Positions 48,791 through 60,436 of a stretch of DNA of 64,000 bases are shown in pieces. Under the pieces are notes generated by a model. It was given only the letters and a program-made list of their open reading frames with translations. It made no database searches and was not told the DNA's origin. The first letter of the stretch is position 1; every line of letters starts with the position of its first letter. Source of the stretch: Opisthorchis felineus (taxonomy: Eukaryota; Platyhelminthes; Trematoda; Opisthorchiida; Opisthorchiidae); NCBI GenBank assembly GCA_004794785.1, contig SJOL01004844.1, positions 181,904-245,903 on the forward strand, written 5' to 3'. Both the position numbers and the translations under genes were made by a program.

Positions 48791-51700
48791 AGCCAGTATG
48801 CGCATTATAACAGACATTAGACTTATATTTCTATGGTTAAAATATCGGTTCGGGTACTATTTTTAACGCGGGTACGACCACTGATTGGCCCTAATTGACC
48901 GAAACATGTAACGAAATACATGGGATGAACCTAGTCAAGCGGAACGTAACTTGCTCTCCATCGTTGAACAATGCTGGTAGAGGCCTGACTGGCCCAAAAG
49001 TCCGATGGCGCTTCAGAACACAAAGACAATAATACTTCGGAAATTGACGGGGAGTGGTATAGACGCACAGACCACGGGTCAAGATGGGGGGGGGTCGAAT
49101 GAAAGACACAGGCACAATGACAGAGAGCCAACTAAACTGTCGCTGGAGATACTCCACCCAGCGCTGCTGGTCTTTATTATATATTGAGTTTTCAATACTT
49201 TATTTGATTGACTCACTTACGGAAGGTCTTTCGGTTCCTACTTTATGAATAAGCCGAAACAGCTTCCATTCATTTCCCGCCAAACTGGCCTCTTTCATTC
49301 TCTGAACTTTCTGGCTCCACTACACTGTCCACAAGCAGAGTACATTTAAGCTGTCGTATAATCGTTCTTTTAGCCAAATATTACTCTGGTTCCGAGGGAC
49401 TAGAGCGCCTCACGTGAAACATTGATAGTGACGTTTCTACTATTCGGCCTCTTCGTGGTGGGCATTTGGGTGCGTGGCTCTCGAAAGAACGTGTCTTTTA
49501 ATCAGTAGGAGCTAGAGTTCGTTGGTGCATAGACAAACGCCATAAAAAGGCTCTCAAGTATTTCGATCATTGGGAATTTTTATCGAAGCAGGAAGTCGGA
49601 GAGCACAAAATCGTTTGACTGAGGGTTTTCAGTCGAGCAATGGAGCCTCAGTTTACGAATTCAGGTCCACACCAACATCGGTGTCACCTACTGCAGCAGG
49701 CACAGAATTACTCGAAGTTCGTAGTCGGTGGCGTCTAGATGGAGACAGTAACGTAATCTTAGCAAATATACCTATGGAGTGTATCCGAGGTTCAGAGGCA
49801 CAGGAGACGTTGATCGATGTAGTATCTAGATTTCGCGCGAGAACAGCATGTTGGCCGATATGAGAGTGACGGTTGGTTTTGTTGCTGTGCTAGTCCATGT
49901 AGTTTCAGCCTCAACACACTTCCAGTCACAACGCAATTATGATTTTAACTCGACTTGAGATAAAGTCCTTGCAAACAAAATGTTCAGCTAACAAATAAAC
50001 GGCCATCACTGTAATCTGAGCTTCCAAGTTCTCATCAACTGTCCAATATTTCTCAAGTCAAATGCCGTAATGAAGACAGGAGTACGAGATCTGAAGACCG
50101 AATGCTGAGCGGGAGATGTGAGCGATAGAGCAACAAGTCGATTTCCTAGGTGTCTGACGGATGGACATGCAGCCGGGATATACGTGACAGTTATTTTCTT
50201 GTAGGACACAGTGATGCATCACAGTGATGTTGTTACACAAGATCCGCTCTTTCTGCTTACATGAACGCCACAAAACTAAATCAGACTAGGTTGCCTAGTA
50301 TATGTTTTTATCAGACTAATGTAAGCCCTAAGATATTTGTGATTTCGCATTTCGTCTGCCTGAAATCTTTTGGTACGAGTCAGTTTCTCCCATACACTTA
50401 TGCCGATATCGCGTCAGCAAAGCTTGTTCCTTCCAGATGAAATCTGGAAGACAATAAATAATCCTATTATTTTGTGGTTACGATACCTACTAAATATATT
50501 TTTCGCTAAGGTGCTAATTTTCCTTTTTTTAAACAAACATTTGGTCGCAATCATTTTTATGCCACCATTGGGTGCTCCTGTGTGAGCACCAAAAGGGACA
50601 TAATTCACACTTCTTTCAGGCTGTTTGAAAGTAGTTTCTGGAATGTTGCTCCAGTTTCTAAAGGTTCCGGAATAGTTCAGCTTGAACACCGCCCTATTCT
50701 AAAACGTGGTGCCTCTGCAGGCATCTCTACATCCATTACGCATATTTTATATATTTTTTTCTGGAAGACTGTTGAAATAGGATGCCCTTGGATGTAGTTC
50801 ATGCAGGGTCCACTGCAGCGAGATATCATGCCCGACGAATCTGTTCTCGTGTTTATTTAGAACCTGCCACATCAAAATGCCCGTTTAGTAGGAACACTGA
50901 TCAATATGTTTTTGTTTACATTCTCCCCTGTCACAACATCACAAACGTCAAAGTTCAAAACCGACCGGAACATAAACTGAGGCTTCACTCATCCTTGAGC
51001 TGGCTACGAACAGCCCTTTTTAAGGTGAATTCGTTCACCGGATCAACTCGTAAAACCTAATCTGAAAGCAATCGTAGGCGGTGAATCTCATCACTTCTAT
51101 CTCGAGTTCGATTAAATGTGGCCTTAGGACGTGTCAGATATATTGATTTTTCGCCAGAGTCCTATCACACGTACCATGATGAAACGATTGAGATTAACCA
51201 TGCACACAAGTCATGTACCAATAGATGTTGACCATTGCCGCTACGCTTACGAACACACGCAACATTCGACCCGTGACAGACTGAGCTTGCAGAGAATAGA
51301 GTGGAAATCGTTAGTGGCCACAGAGTTTTGGTCAGGAAGTATGTATCCATCACACTGGGCTTAATGTGAGTTCTTCTAGGTCCGCTGTACTCTCTACCCG
51401 CGTAAATCTTTGCTACCAATTGGAGACAACTTTGAGCGAGACTGATATTTAATTAGTAACAACTCTATTTGAAAATGGCCTGTAGTATTGTGCACACCAA
51501 TTTTCTCGAAACATTTCCGTAAGATGCAATGCGAACAGGTAACCACTTCGGAGATATGGGATCCCAAGATACGAATATTAGAAAAGATGAAAAACGGTGC
51601 TTCAACTGGTGTTTTTGGTCGTTTTCTGTTATCCGAGGATGGGGTGACCGATATGCATGAATGTGTATTGTTTGCTTTTGCCTCTGACCAGAAAATGTCC

Positions 51701-53069
51701 GTAAGGCAAACACAGTACATAGAAACACAATAAAGAAGTAATCCATCCTTTCCTCGGTCTTCCGTTTCGACATAGGTGCTATCCAGTGGGAAGTCACCAG
51801 CTTCATTGTGTCCTCCATGATCGGGACCTCTGCACATGCCAGTCTTTCTTGGTGAGCCTTAGAACTAATAAGACGAATGTATAACATTAGTAGGCTACCG
51901 TTTTGAGGACAGGATTTCCCTGCATACCATCATTTGCCTGTAGCACATGGAAATATTTATGAATGAAATCATAGTTATTGGCGAAATTCTACCCCACAAA
52001 TGAGAGATTCATCCATGAGTAAGATTAGTTTCTTGTTGAATCCAAACCGGTGTGTAAATTAGTGTAGTTCTCGAATTTCATAATGAACGTTTGAGGTATT
52101 CTCCCATCTAATGAGCTCGAAGAAGGGCAAAATCGGTAGTGTTCTGTAGAAGCGTTACCAGCAAACCTATGAGCAGTATGTTCCGTCAAGAGAATTTCTA
52201 AAAGGTATGGTATACCACCGTCTCGTCTGTAATGTCGTCTACCGCACATAAAAAGGAATATCTTGCTAAAGCGTCGATAATACGGTAACTGTTTGACGCA
52301 CTGTTTACATCAGCCCTCATTAGTATATCTGTAAATGTACATCAGTAGGACTCGTGTGCAGCTGAATAGATAACTCTTGAATATGGAGGAAACCGTGAAT
52401 GCCAGCGAAATCTTGTGATCGAACCGGAATTTCTTATCATGCTTTATTAAGCCAACCTTTCATGTGATAACTAGCCCCCTGTAGATGAACCAGTGGGTTA
52501 AACATTTCACTGCAATTTTTCAGTTGCCAGTGTAAAATGGACATGCATATCTTCAAGGGTAGCACCGTGAAAACTGTGAGCGTCACGCATTCAGCAAGTC
52601 TGAAAAGTCCTGTGCTTACCGCAATTGAATCGACCGAGCTTCTATGCACATACTGCCGGCTGAGCGCTCTACGGAACGGAGTAGCGAAAGCTGATGTAGA
52701 TTAACCATCTGAACCGTTGTGACAATGGGCTTGAAGATGTGGGGCTTCCAGTTTCCATTCGGATTTCGCCCAACATTGCAAGTCGCCACGCAATGTGTTT
52801 GGAGGCCCGTTAAACTATCTGTTCTACTCTTTCTAGATGAGCCTCTCTGAACCTTGGAAATGAGTTGATGGATAACTTGTGATACCGAAGTTTCATGCAA
52901 ACTGGTCTTAAACGAATTTCGACAAGTGGCGAAAACAAACTAAGATGAGAGGACGGATAGATGAGTAGGAAAGTTGAGAAATTTTTTAAGTTCATTATCT
53001 AGTTACATTTTTTAAAACTTTTTTTCTCGTCTGTATTTCCGAAACAACACGTGTGTAAATTATCAGGAA

Positions 53070-53175
53070 GAAGGCCGACTGCCAATCCAAAGGCGTCAAT
53101 GTGAGATCGAACCCGGGTCATCAAAATGGTAGTTCACGATCTTATCCGCTCGGTAACTGTTGTACGGCACTCAAA
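53070..53175 (-). mobile_element. tRNA-headed SINE or tRNA relic
   Basis: The - strand has GTTACCGAGCGGATAAG (A-box-like, 53157-53141) and GGGTTCGATCTC (B-box-like, 53114-53103) at tRNA spacing. The acceptor arms do not pair, so not a working tRNA. The family is not identified and I saw no second copy. Confidence 0.4.
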
Positions 53176-53517
53176 GAAACTCATCCGGTTTAGAGGCTGC
53201 AGGCAAGATTAGTCTGGAATTTCAAACTATAGAGCACATACAAAACATTTCGCAGTAGTCACTGATAATCAAGGCTTCCTTGTTAAACTCTCCCGCCTTT
53301 TTCCACGTGATGGATAATCTGGGTTCGGTAGTATAAGGTAATAATACATGAGTCCGGTATTCAAAGAGGCCCCACTGAGTTACGCGCAAAGCCTCAATGC
53401 CGAACCCACTGGAAAATGAAACAAATTAACCGATGGAATATAAGCATCAAGCGCTGTGAATTCACGTCAAAGTCACTCCATACCATCCCAGAATATGAAC
53501 TGTTGAACAAACAATTT

Positions 53518-53578
53518 GTGGAATTAAAATTATTAAATTAAATTAATTAATTAATTGGGAATTAAATTATTAAAAACA
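53518..53578 (+). repeat. AT-rich low-complexity tract (TTAA/ATTA)
   Basis: Repeated ATTAAATT and AATTAATT words. Confidence 0.75.
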
Positions 53579-54857
53579 ATGTTTCAGTAATCCAGTTGGT
53601 AACCTCACAGTACAGGGCTAAAGGTGACAAGCAACATGGGGAGCGAGCTTTTGTTCACCATTACAAGGAGAATGGATTACAGGCTGCACCAAGAAAACCG
53701 ACAGTGCTGTCCATAATCCTCTTCAAATCACAACGTGCACCAGATAACAAAGTTAAAATAGATCGATTTTTTTTCTGTCGCAGATCTAGACCTCCATCGA
53801 AGATAGTTTACATCAAAACATTCTTGGCGGAATCATCGACGTCATATCAGTACGTGAAACGGCCACACAAGAAACTATAACTCAAGGTTGGCTAAGCCAG
53901 TCTTCCTGCAGCTTTGGGGTTATGTGCTGTTGGATCAAGTGCCTTTCATGCCGAATCATAAGCTCAGCTTATGACTCACATTACGTCATCAACATAAACC
54001 ATTTTATTAGTATTTATAAACACCCCACTCATTGAAAAAAACCCTCCGAATACTATTATCCCGGGCAGCTCAAAATGATACTGCGTGGTTTTATTACACA
54101 GCTGATGTGGAAAGAAGTGAGCACTGCGGAATAAACAACACTTCCGGTCGATTTCAGGATATCCATCATATGATGACAACAACACAGAACCACTGAGAGT
54201 TCATCTCGATCCGATTGCAGAACACAATCGCTGTCACTGACGTTTAGGGGACTAACGAATATACAAGTGGTCCTCCATAAAGCTGTGATTCTCATGATCT
54301 TTAAACTTTGATTTTGGAGTCCTTCGCCAGTCAGCCATCTAAAATGTGTAATTCTAAGTATGGAAGTGCTATTTTTAGCTGGTGGCTGTTGGTTTCAGGG
54401 TAGGTAAGTATGAAGATAGGTTCATAAAGTGGAAATTTGACGAGTCCAAGGTGCTTGAATTGCTCTCATCTGAAATGCACATTTCCTCGATTTTTTAGAA
54501 CGGGATAGCCCTGCTAGTTAGCTTCTGAATTCTCGGGACTCCGTAGATGTAATTGTCTGAGTACAGAAGAATGGACTTAATGCCGACTGTACAAATATTA
54601 CTTGCTGGGAATTTGTGTCAAAAATTATAGGACTATCTCACTTTCGTCTCTAGGTCGACGGAAAGTTTCGGACCGTGAGTAACCAGTACGGTGTACGCCG
54701 GGTAGTTATAAGCAACAGTAATCTAACCTAAGTTTAACAATACTCATCGAGTTCTTCGATGCTATCCAGTACTGCTAAGTCACTCAGTCCGCAGGATGAA
54801 AAGGCACCCCTTCCCAAAGCAATGCACCTGTCGATAATTTTTCGAGTAAAACTATAT

Positions 54858-55055
54858 TTTGACAGATACGCTCGTTTGCACAGCAATTTGGTTTTGACGA
54901 GAGACCCACCTGAAACCCAGACGAATCTCTCGTTTATGATGTACTTAGGCAACTGAATGTGCTGCACCAGGCCGTTTCATGTTTCAATTGGTACGATGTT
55001 CGAGATATCGTGATACATAGTATAGACGTAATACACTACTCATAAGGTTGCTGAA
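54858..55055 (-). mobile_element. hammerhead repeat fragment (- strand half of a head-to-head pair)
   Basis: The + strand reads GCTCGTTTGCACAGCAATTT, GAATCTCTCGTTTATGATG, GTGCTGCACCAGGCCG, GAGATATCGTGATACAT and TACACTACTCATAAGGTTGC, the reverse complement of the unit seen at 60950-61140. The ribozyme part is absent; at about 55055 the sequence switches to the opposite orientation. Confidence 0.8.
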
Positions 55056-55270
55056 CATCATAAGGAGAGATTCAGTGGGTTCCAGGTGAGTTTCCCTACA
55101 AAACCAAATTGATATGCAAATGAGTGTGTTTGTCGAAATTCACCCAATTCGGGTTCAAATAGAAAATAAGGTTGGCAGAAACTCGGAGACTGCGCTTACA
55201 TGATGGGCCCCATGAAGAGCGAAACCTATCGTGGGCTGTCGAAGAGCTTTCAACAACCCTACGAGTAGTG
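55056..55270 (+). mobile_element. hammerhead repeat copy, + strand
   Basis: GAGAGATTCAGTGGGTTCCA, GATATGCAAATGAGTGTGTT, GGGTTCAAATAGAAAATAAG, the ribozyme (55194-55236), then AACAACCCTACGAGTAGTG: a nearly full monomer lacking the downstream third. Confidence 0.8.
55194..55236 (+). ncRNA. hammerhead ribozyme relic, two core changes
   Basis: GCTTAC, ATGATGG, GCCC-CATGAA-GAGC, GAAA, CCTA, TC, GTGGGC. Stem I still pairs mostly and GAAA is kept, but the first and last bases of CTGATGA have changed and stem II has a mismatch. Presumably inactive. Confidence 0.65.
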
Positions 55271-55390
55271 TAGGGAGTCTATAAAACTAGTTTTTTCTAT
55301 ACGACTATTGTGCTCATATCATCTCCAAACAGTTAGTAAATCCAAACTGTCTATGTAAAGTCTAAGTTAGAGATAATCACACTACTTTTT

Positions 55391-55565
55391 GGGCACTTGT
55401 GGCCGAACGGCTAAGTTTCCCACCGCTGACCAGAAGGTCGCGAGTTCGAAACTCTCCGAGGATTTCGTGAGATGCGCACTAATGGTGATTCTCACCAAGG
55501 ATGAAACAGCTGTACAGTGTTTCTCGGCTGTTTAGCACAGACTGGCTTCACTGGGAGGACGAAAT
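55391..55565 (+). mobile_element. SM-alpha-like SINE (tRNA-type promoter plus hammerhead-like body)
   Basis: A-box-like TGGCCGAACGGCTAAG (from 55400) and B-box-like AGTTCGAAACTC (55443-55454) are followed by GATGCGCACT, GATGAAACAGCTGTACAGTG and ACTGGCTTCACTGGGAGGAC. Established design: the schistosome SM-alpha repeat joins a polymerase III promoter to a hammerhead ribozyme with a GCACTG/CAGTGC stem I. This copy follows that layout, with the core altered. Confidence 0.65.
55475..55520 (+). ncRNA. degenerate SM-alpha-type hammerhead
   Basis: Stem I arms GCACT and CAGTG remain complementary, GAAA is kept, and stem III is the palindrome CAGCTG followed by TA (U16.1-A17, an allowed cleavage triplet end). 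The CTGANGA core is replaced by ATGGTGA and stem II is poor, so activity is unlikely. Confidence 0.5.
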
Positions 55566-57959
55566 CTCAATTGAAAATACCCAAACTGAACTTATATTGA
55601 TTACCAAAATTGACAACACACTGTTGACTTCAGGCGACAATGGCATCCACCCAAGATAAGCAGTTTTGAATCTAAAGTCATATGGGCTCCCTATAATTGT
55701 TCACTTTTTTATACTCCAGAAGTGATGCGAATTCGGACAGTGACCTATTAAAGTGGCCGACACTAACTCCTTCAGTTCCTGGGCGTTCGTAGTCGAAACT
55801 GATGTAGGATGAATCATTCGCCATCTGCCCTTTTGCTAAGATATTGCGGTCAAAAGGGCTGTTTGATAATGGTACAGTTTCAATCGCCTTGTGATATCAA
55901 GTACACGGACATGCATTTCACGAAAATCACTAATTCTTTCTTTTCTTTGTATCGGATAACTGCAGCATAACTCCGACGCTCCAAGAGTTTCGCGCAAATT
56001 TACTGGTGCGCACCACCGTGGGAACAAGCGATCTGAGAATATCATTCTTAATCATCAGTCGCTACGGCCGTTCAGTCGTCGAATCCGCAAACTTGGACCA
56101 AACCGATTTGGAGGGATGAATTTTGAGTGAGAATTTTATGTAGACAGTTTGGTAGATCGAGGTGGTCCACCAATTCTATGCACCTATCCAGATTATATTC
56201 CTTACAGGAGGCTGAAATCTTCAGGGAAGGTTTTCGTGCACATTTTCTGAGCTGTCCTCAATTTTGGAACGTTCAACAGCTTCAACACCAGAATTATCGC
56301 GAAAAAGGATGGGTATTTGTGGAGAGGTGAATCAACACAAGTAAAGTGAACGGCGTAACCAGCTAGGCGTTGTGAGCAAGACCACGGTGTCATAAAGTCC
56401 AAAGTCGAAAATAGCACACAAGAAAAAAAACGTTTACAGCATACAGACATAAAGGCTGTAGTTGTAAAAAGAATTCTCCTCAAATGATTTTTAAGTAGCC
56501 TTCTTTTTGTGAGTAGTTCAAAACTTTTAAACTATGCCCATAACAAGTTCAGATAGAAATCTCACGGAATACTCTCGGACGAAAAGCAGAAAAGGTTTAC
56601 ATCACAGACAAAACGCCCTTTACAATGATGCACTCCTTCGTGAAAGTCCATCGGAAGGACGGAAGAGGATTTTCACATCCTTAATGAATGACTTTCAAAT
56701 CGAATGCAACAGAAAGTGTAGAGGACCCACAACGCATCAACCGGTTTATTCAGTGAGAGTTGAAGTATTCTAACTCTAATCTGTACCAAAGTTACTACCA
56801 TTTACTCATTTGAATACCTTGCTCAATGGCGGCAAGTGGAATACCGAACGAATAGTGAAGAATTAATTAAAGTACTCTGAGTATGATTACTTACTGCCCC
56901 CTTGAACACCTGGCTAGAGAGGTAGATGTTTGTAGCTCACCGACGAACTACGAGGCAGCCGGTTTGGCGGAATTCCATATCGATACCGCTTTACCGCTCG
57001 CAGTTAGGCGTTGCTACAGCCAAGAAGACTATCCCGCACGTGACTGGCCAAAATATCGGGCCGCTTGCAGGTTCAACATCAATGCCAGCTCTGACTGGCC
57101 GAAAATCTGGACCGAACAGCCATCATGATCTAGTATCCTCCGAATACCGGCTGCCAGTGGCGGATTTAGAAGGCGTCAGAATTTCCGGAATGTTGTCGCC
57201 GCATACATTTTATACACGACGCTTTATACATGTGATTTTGACATGGTTTTGAGCGCTAGTACACGTTTTGCACCTTTGGTGGTTGTTTTGATGGGAACGC
57301 TAGCTTGGAAGGCTCATATCGAGAACTAAGCTGAGAAAATGCCGTTAGTACACACCCCCAACTTACTACGCACTGATGACGTCACCTCGGTGGGGACCCA
57401 GAATTTGGAACTAAATTGTTCAACTCAGCGAACAGAATAGGGATCAACTGGTTGGTTAACCATCGATCGATTTATTGGTTGACTGGTTCGTTGACATGTT
57501 CATATTTTTAATGGTTAATTGATAGATTTGTTGAGCCCGCTTTTACTTACACAAGTATATTTTTCGCATTCCATTATCTGTACAAAGTTGACATCCTAAG
57601 GCTCCACGGAGTGTATAATTATGCATCCATAGAGAGTACAATCAGATTTTTTCGCAAGTAAAGTTAATCTAGATTTGATGCTCATTTTAGACAAACAACT
57701 TAGTTGTTTTCCATACATGCACTCACTCAACCAGATCGAACTATCACAAAGACGGAAGTCAGTTCCATGACACAACTGACCAGTAAGCGTACTTAATTCA
57801 GAAATCAATATAATTACGTAAACATTTCGTCCAGTCCATAGTAAGTTGTCTCAGTCTAACTTAGTGATGGAAATCGGCCCACAGAACACGCCATCGACGA
57901 AAAAGTTTTATGAGAAGGTCGTTACAAAAATGGTTGTACCCCGGTTAAAAACAATGTTA
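55566..57959. other. unassigned DNA
   Basis: No gene or repeat recognised; short ORFs only (for example 56534-56773 and 56926-57252, without motifs). Confidence 0.5.
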
Positions 57960-58212
57960 CATTCAGCGAAATACACTCATTTGCAAACAAATTTGGTTTT
58001 GCGGGAGACTCACCTGGAACCCGGCTGAATCTCTCGTTTATGATGCTTTCCAGCAACTAAATGTGTTGCACCAGGCCGCCTCATGTTTCAGTTGGTACGG
58101 TATTTGCGATATCGCGATACATGTATAGACTGCGCCTACCTAATGAGCCCCAAGAAGGGCGAAACCGGTCGTGGGCTGTCGAAGAATTTTCAGCAACCTT
58201 ATGAGTAGTGAA
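57960..58212 (+). mobile_element. hammerhead repeat copy with inverted left half
   Basis: 57965-58130 is in the - orientation (TACACTCATTTGCAAACAAA, GAATCTCTCGTTTATGATG, GTGTTGCACCAGGCCGCCTC). At about 58130 it joins a + orientation block with the ribozyme and TCAGCAACCTTATGAGTAGTG. The join lies exactly at the left edge of the ribozyme. Confidence 0.8.
58134..58176 (+). ncRNA. hammerhead ribozyme, one core substitution (G5 to A)
   Basis: GCCTAC, CTAATGA, GCCC-CAAGAA-GGGC, GAAA, CCGG, TC, GTGGGC. Every helix equals the family consensus and the stem III tetranucleotide is the palindrome CCGG. Only CTGATGA has become CTAATGA, a change expected to abolish cleavage. Confidence 0.8.
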
Positions 58213-58944
58213 CTAATTTTTACTGAACCATGTTCCGTTGAACATTGTCAGTCAATAATGCCCCAGTGTTAGGCATTATTATTGCTCTTTTATTTAACGT
58301 AATCGAAGATGTTCATTGTGCAACTTGTTTCCATTAGGGATGGTTATCATACTGTTCTGTAGCTTCTGTTCATCACTTAACCATTGGTCTATCTTGGAAA
58401 GGAACCGAATCCTATCCAACACACAACTCGATCTGCCAACCGGTAACCAAGCAAATCTATCAGAATTCTCATAAACTCCTGCCTGTCTAGATGCAAAGGT
58501 TCTGGTATTGTTCCAGGGAACATCATAAATGTATTTGAGAAAGTATTAAGAACTACGGAACAGGTGACATGTAGATAAGGAAATTCAGTGATCTGTTTCA
58601 TATTCAGACAAAATATATGATAGCCTGTTTGCTGACAGATGCAAGTCAAGTGCTCACGCAATTCACCGTGGAAGAGCTAATGTGAACGTAATGTTGACAA
58701 GCAAGTTCATTCAGTGCAGGGGGCAGGTATTACTGGAAGTAGCTGCCTGAAGCTCGAAAAATCCACACTGCCCACCCATTGCCTGTACTCAGGCGGAAAA
58801 CGCGCTGCTCTTCTGTCCTACACATAGAGTTCTTCTCCAGACATGTTCTTTAACTGGGGTATCATCTCGGTACGCTGAATTCACCTACAGACACACTCTC
58901 AGGTGAAAAACCATAACCCATTTAAAGTTTTTTATGGGTCATAA
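58213..58944. other. unassigned DNA between hammerhead repeats
   Basis: Nothing recognised; the 90-codon - strand ORF (58661-58389) has no known motif. Confidence 0.4.
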
Positions 58945-59160
58945 ATTAGAGATTCAGCTGGGATTCAGTTAAGTCACCCGTGAAAACCAAATTGGTATGC
59001 AGGTGAGTGTATGTGTTGAACACTCATGATTCGTTGCCAGTGTGCCTGTCAATAATTCTGGCGACACTATAGAAAACACCATAAAAGAGAGATTCAGCTG
59101 GGTTCCAGGTGAGTCTTCCGTAAAACTACATTGGTTTGCAAATGAGTGTATTTCGCTAAC
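58945..59160 (+). mobile_element. two tandem partial hammerhead-repeat units
   Basis: GATTCAGCTGGGATTCAG to GTATGCAGGTGAGTGTATG (58948-59015) and GAGAGATTCAGCTGGGTTCC to GTTTGCAAATGAGTGTATTT (59089-59155) are the same 70-bp start of the unit, in the same orientation, 140 bp apart. Neither continues to the ribozyme. Confidence 0.75.
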
Positions 59161-60436
59161 CATTAATTATGTTTGTTTATCAGATTTGGACATAGTCATT
59201 TAAGAAAGAAAAAAATAGAAATAAACATGTGGCGGTACACTTATACGTCTACCCGTTTCAAGAGGCCGCACTGCTTCATTCGGGCATTACACACATTCGA
59301 GGCATCCTCCTCACAAAGGATTTAAGCTTTGTATCCTTAACTCCACACTTTTCGGTTGGTCCCTGCTCTGAATTGAAATGCACTTGGATGTAAAACAGAC
59401 AGTCGTCTGTTTGGCTCATGCAGCATGTACTAAACCTTTCCATTTCAAGGCCAACCAAATTTCGATCTTATTAGTATGGGATGGCTACTCAAAATCCGCA
59501 GGCAGCCCACGATCTGTCGCGACCCACTTGGAGTTAATCAGGTAGGTGTGGCCCTTGAAGCTGAGATGACCAGTCTCTGATTTGACCAGCAAATTTCTTT
59601 CTATTGTACATCAACGACAGTTTCTATCAGAAGGTCGAGCATCGCATTGGGTGGACTTCCACATGTGCTGCTGTTTTCCGCCCACATAGTAAACTCGGTA
59701 TTTTGAATAGGATTCTTGTAATAGAAGGAAATATCCACTATGTTCCATTAAACACTCCCTAGTGTTGAAAATCTCCCCGTTCTAATGAGCTCACTATAAA
59801 GCCCGATTAGCTGCTCCTTTTGTTTCTAATATACGTGTCTGTATGTGTCTATATGTCTCTGGAATCTGTATCCCAGAGTTCGTGGCATCATTCGTCCGCA
59901 GATATCTCCTTTGAGCTTAACTGCAACTTTTTATGGGTTTTCCATGGAAATATATAACTCCTTGTACGCTTCTGCACCAACGTATTATAAATACCATAAT
60001 GCACTGATTTTGTTCCAAGGTACAGTACAAGCAGCTTCTTGTGAATGAAGTGGACCCGAGAAAGAACTACTTACTACGAAAAGTTGTCTTAAGGTCTTCC
60101 CATAAAGACAACTTATCAGGTCGTGTTCGGATTTCACTGAAGTGCTTGGATAGCGTATTCGGAGTCTAAACTGATTCATTATATTGAAAACTCGCCTCTC
60201 CTTAAAGATTTGTGGGTACTGTCGGAACCAAACCCTGCAAATTTCGGAGGCCGACAAAAACAGGTGCAGGGTACAGGCTTTTTGAACACGTCTGAGCAAT
60301 GGTATCGGCGAGTGAAGCGTTTCATTAATAGCTCTTCGGTAGTTCTGAGTAGAGCCAATTCAGCGACCCAGGTATGCCCCATTGTGGCTTCAAATCATAC
60401 TTGGAGATTACATTAACTGAGGTCCTAGAAATTAAT
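59161..60436. other. mostly unassigned DNA
   Basis: A weak reverse transcriptase-like string FFLLYINDSF near 59595-59625 is not enough to call an element. Otherwise nothing is recognised. Confidence 0.4.

Larger units (their letters stand above)
48791..54857. other. unassigned DNA with one tRNA-like relic
   Basis: No gene recognised. ORFs such as 49570-49863 (+) and the overlapping pair 51394-51887 (-) show no known motif. It contains the tRNA-like element at 53070 and an AT-rich tract at 53518-53578. Confidence 0.5.

Noticed and set aside
51394..51887. Two overlapping - strand ORFs of 147 and 140 codons
   Set aside because: Different frames of the same strand, no known motifs, no splice or start evidence favouring either.
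59500..59720. Possible reverse transcriptase fragment (FFLLYINDSF)
   Set aside because: Only one short block matches; the preceding SGVPQG-like and following FADD-like blocks are absent.
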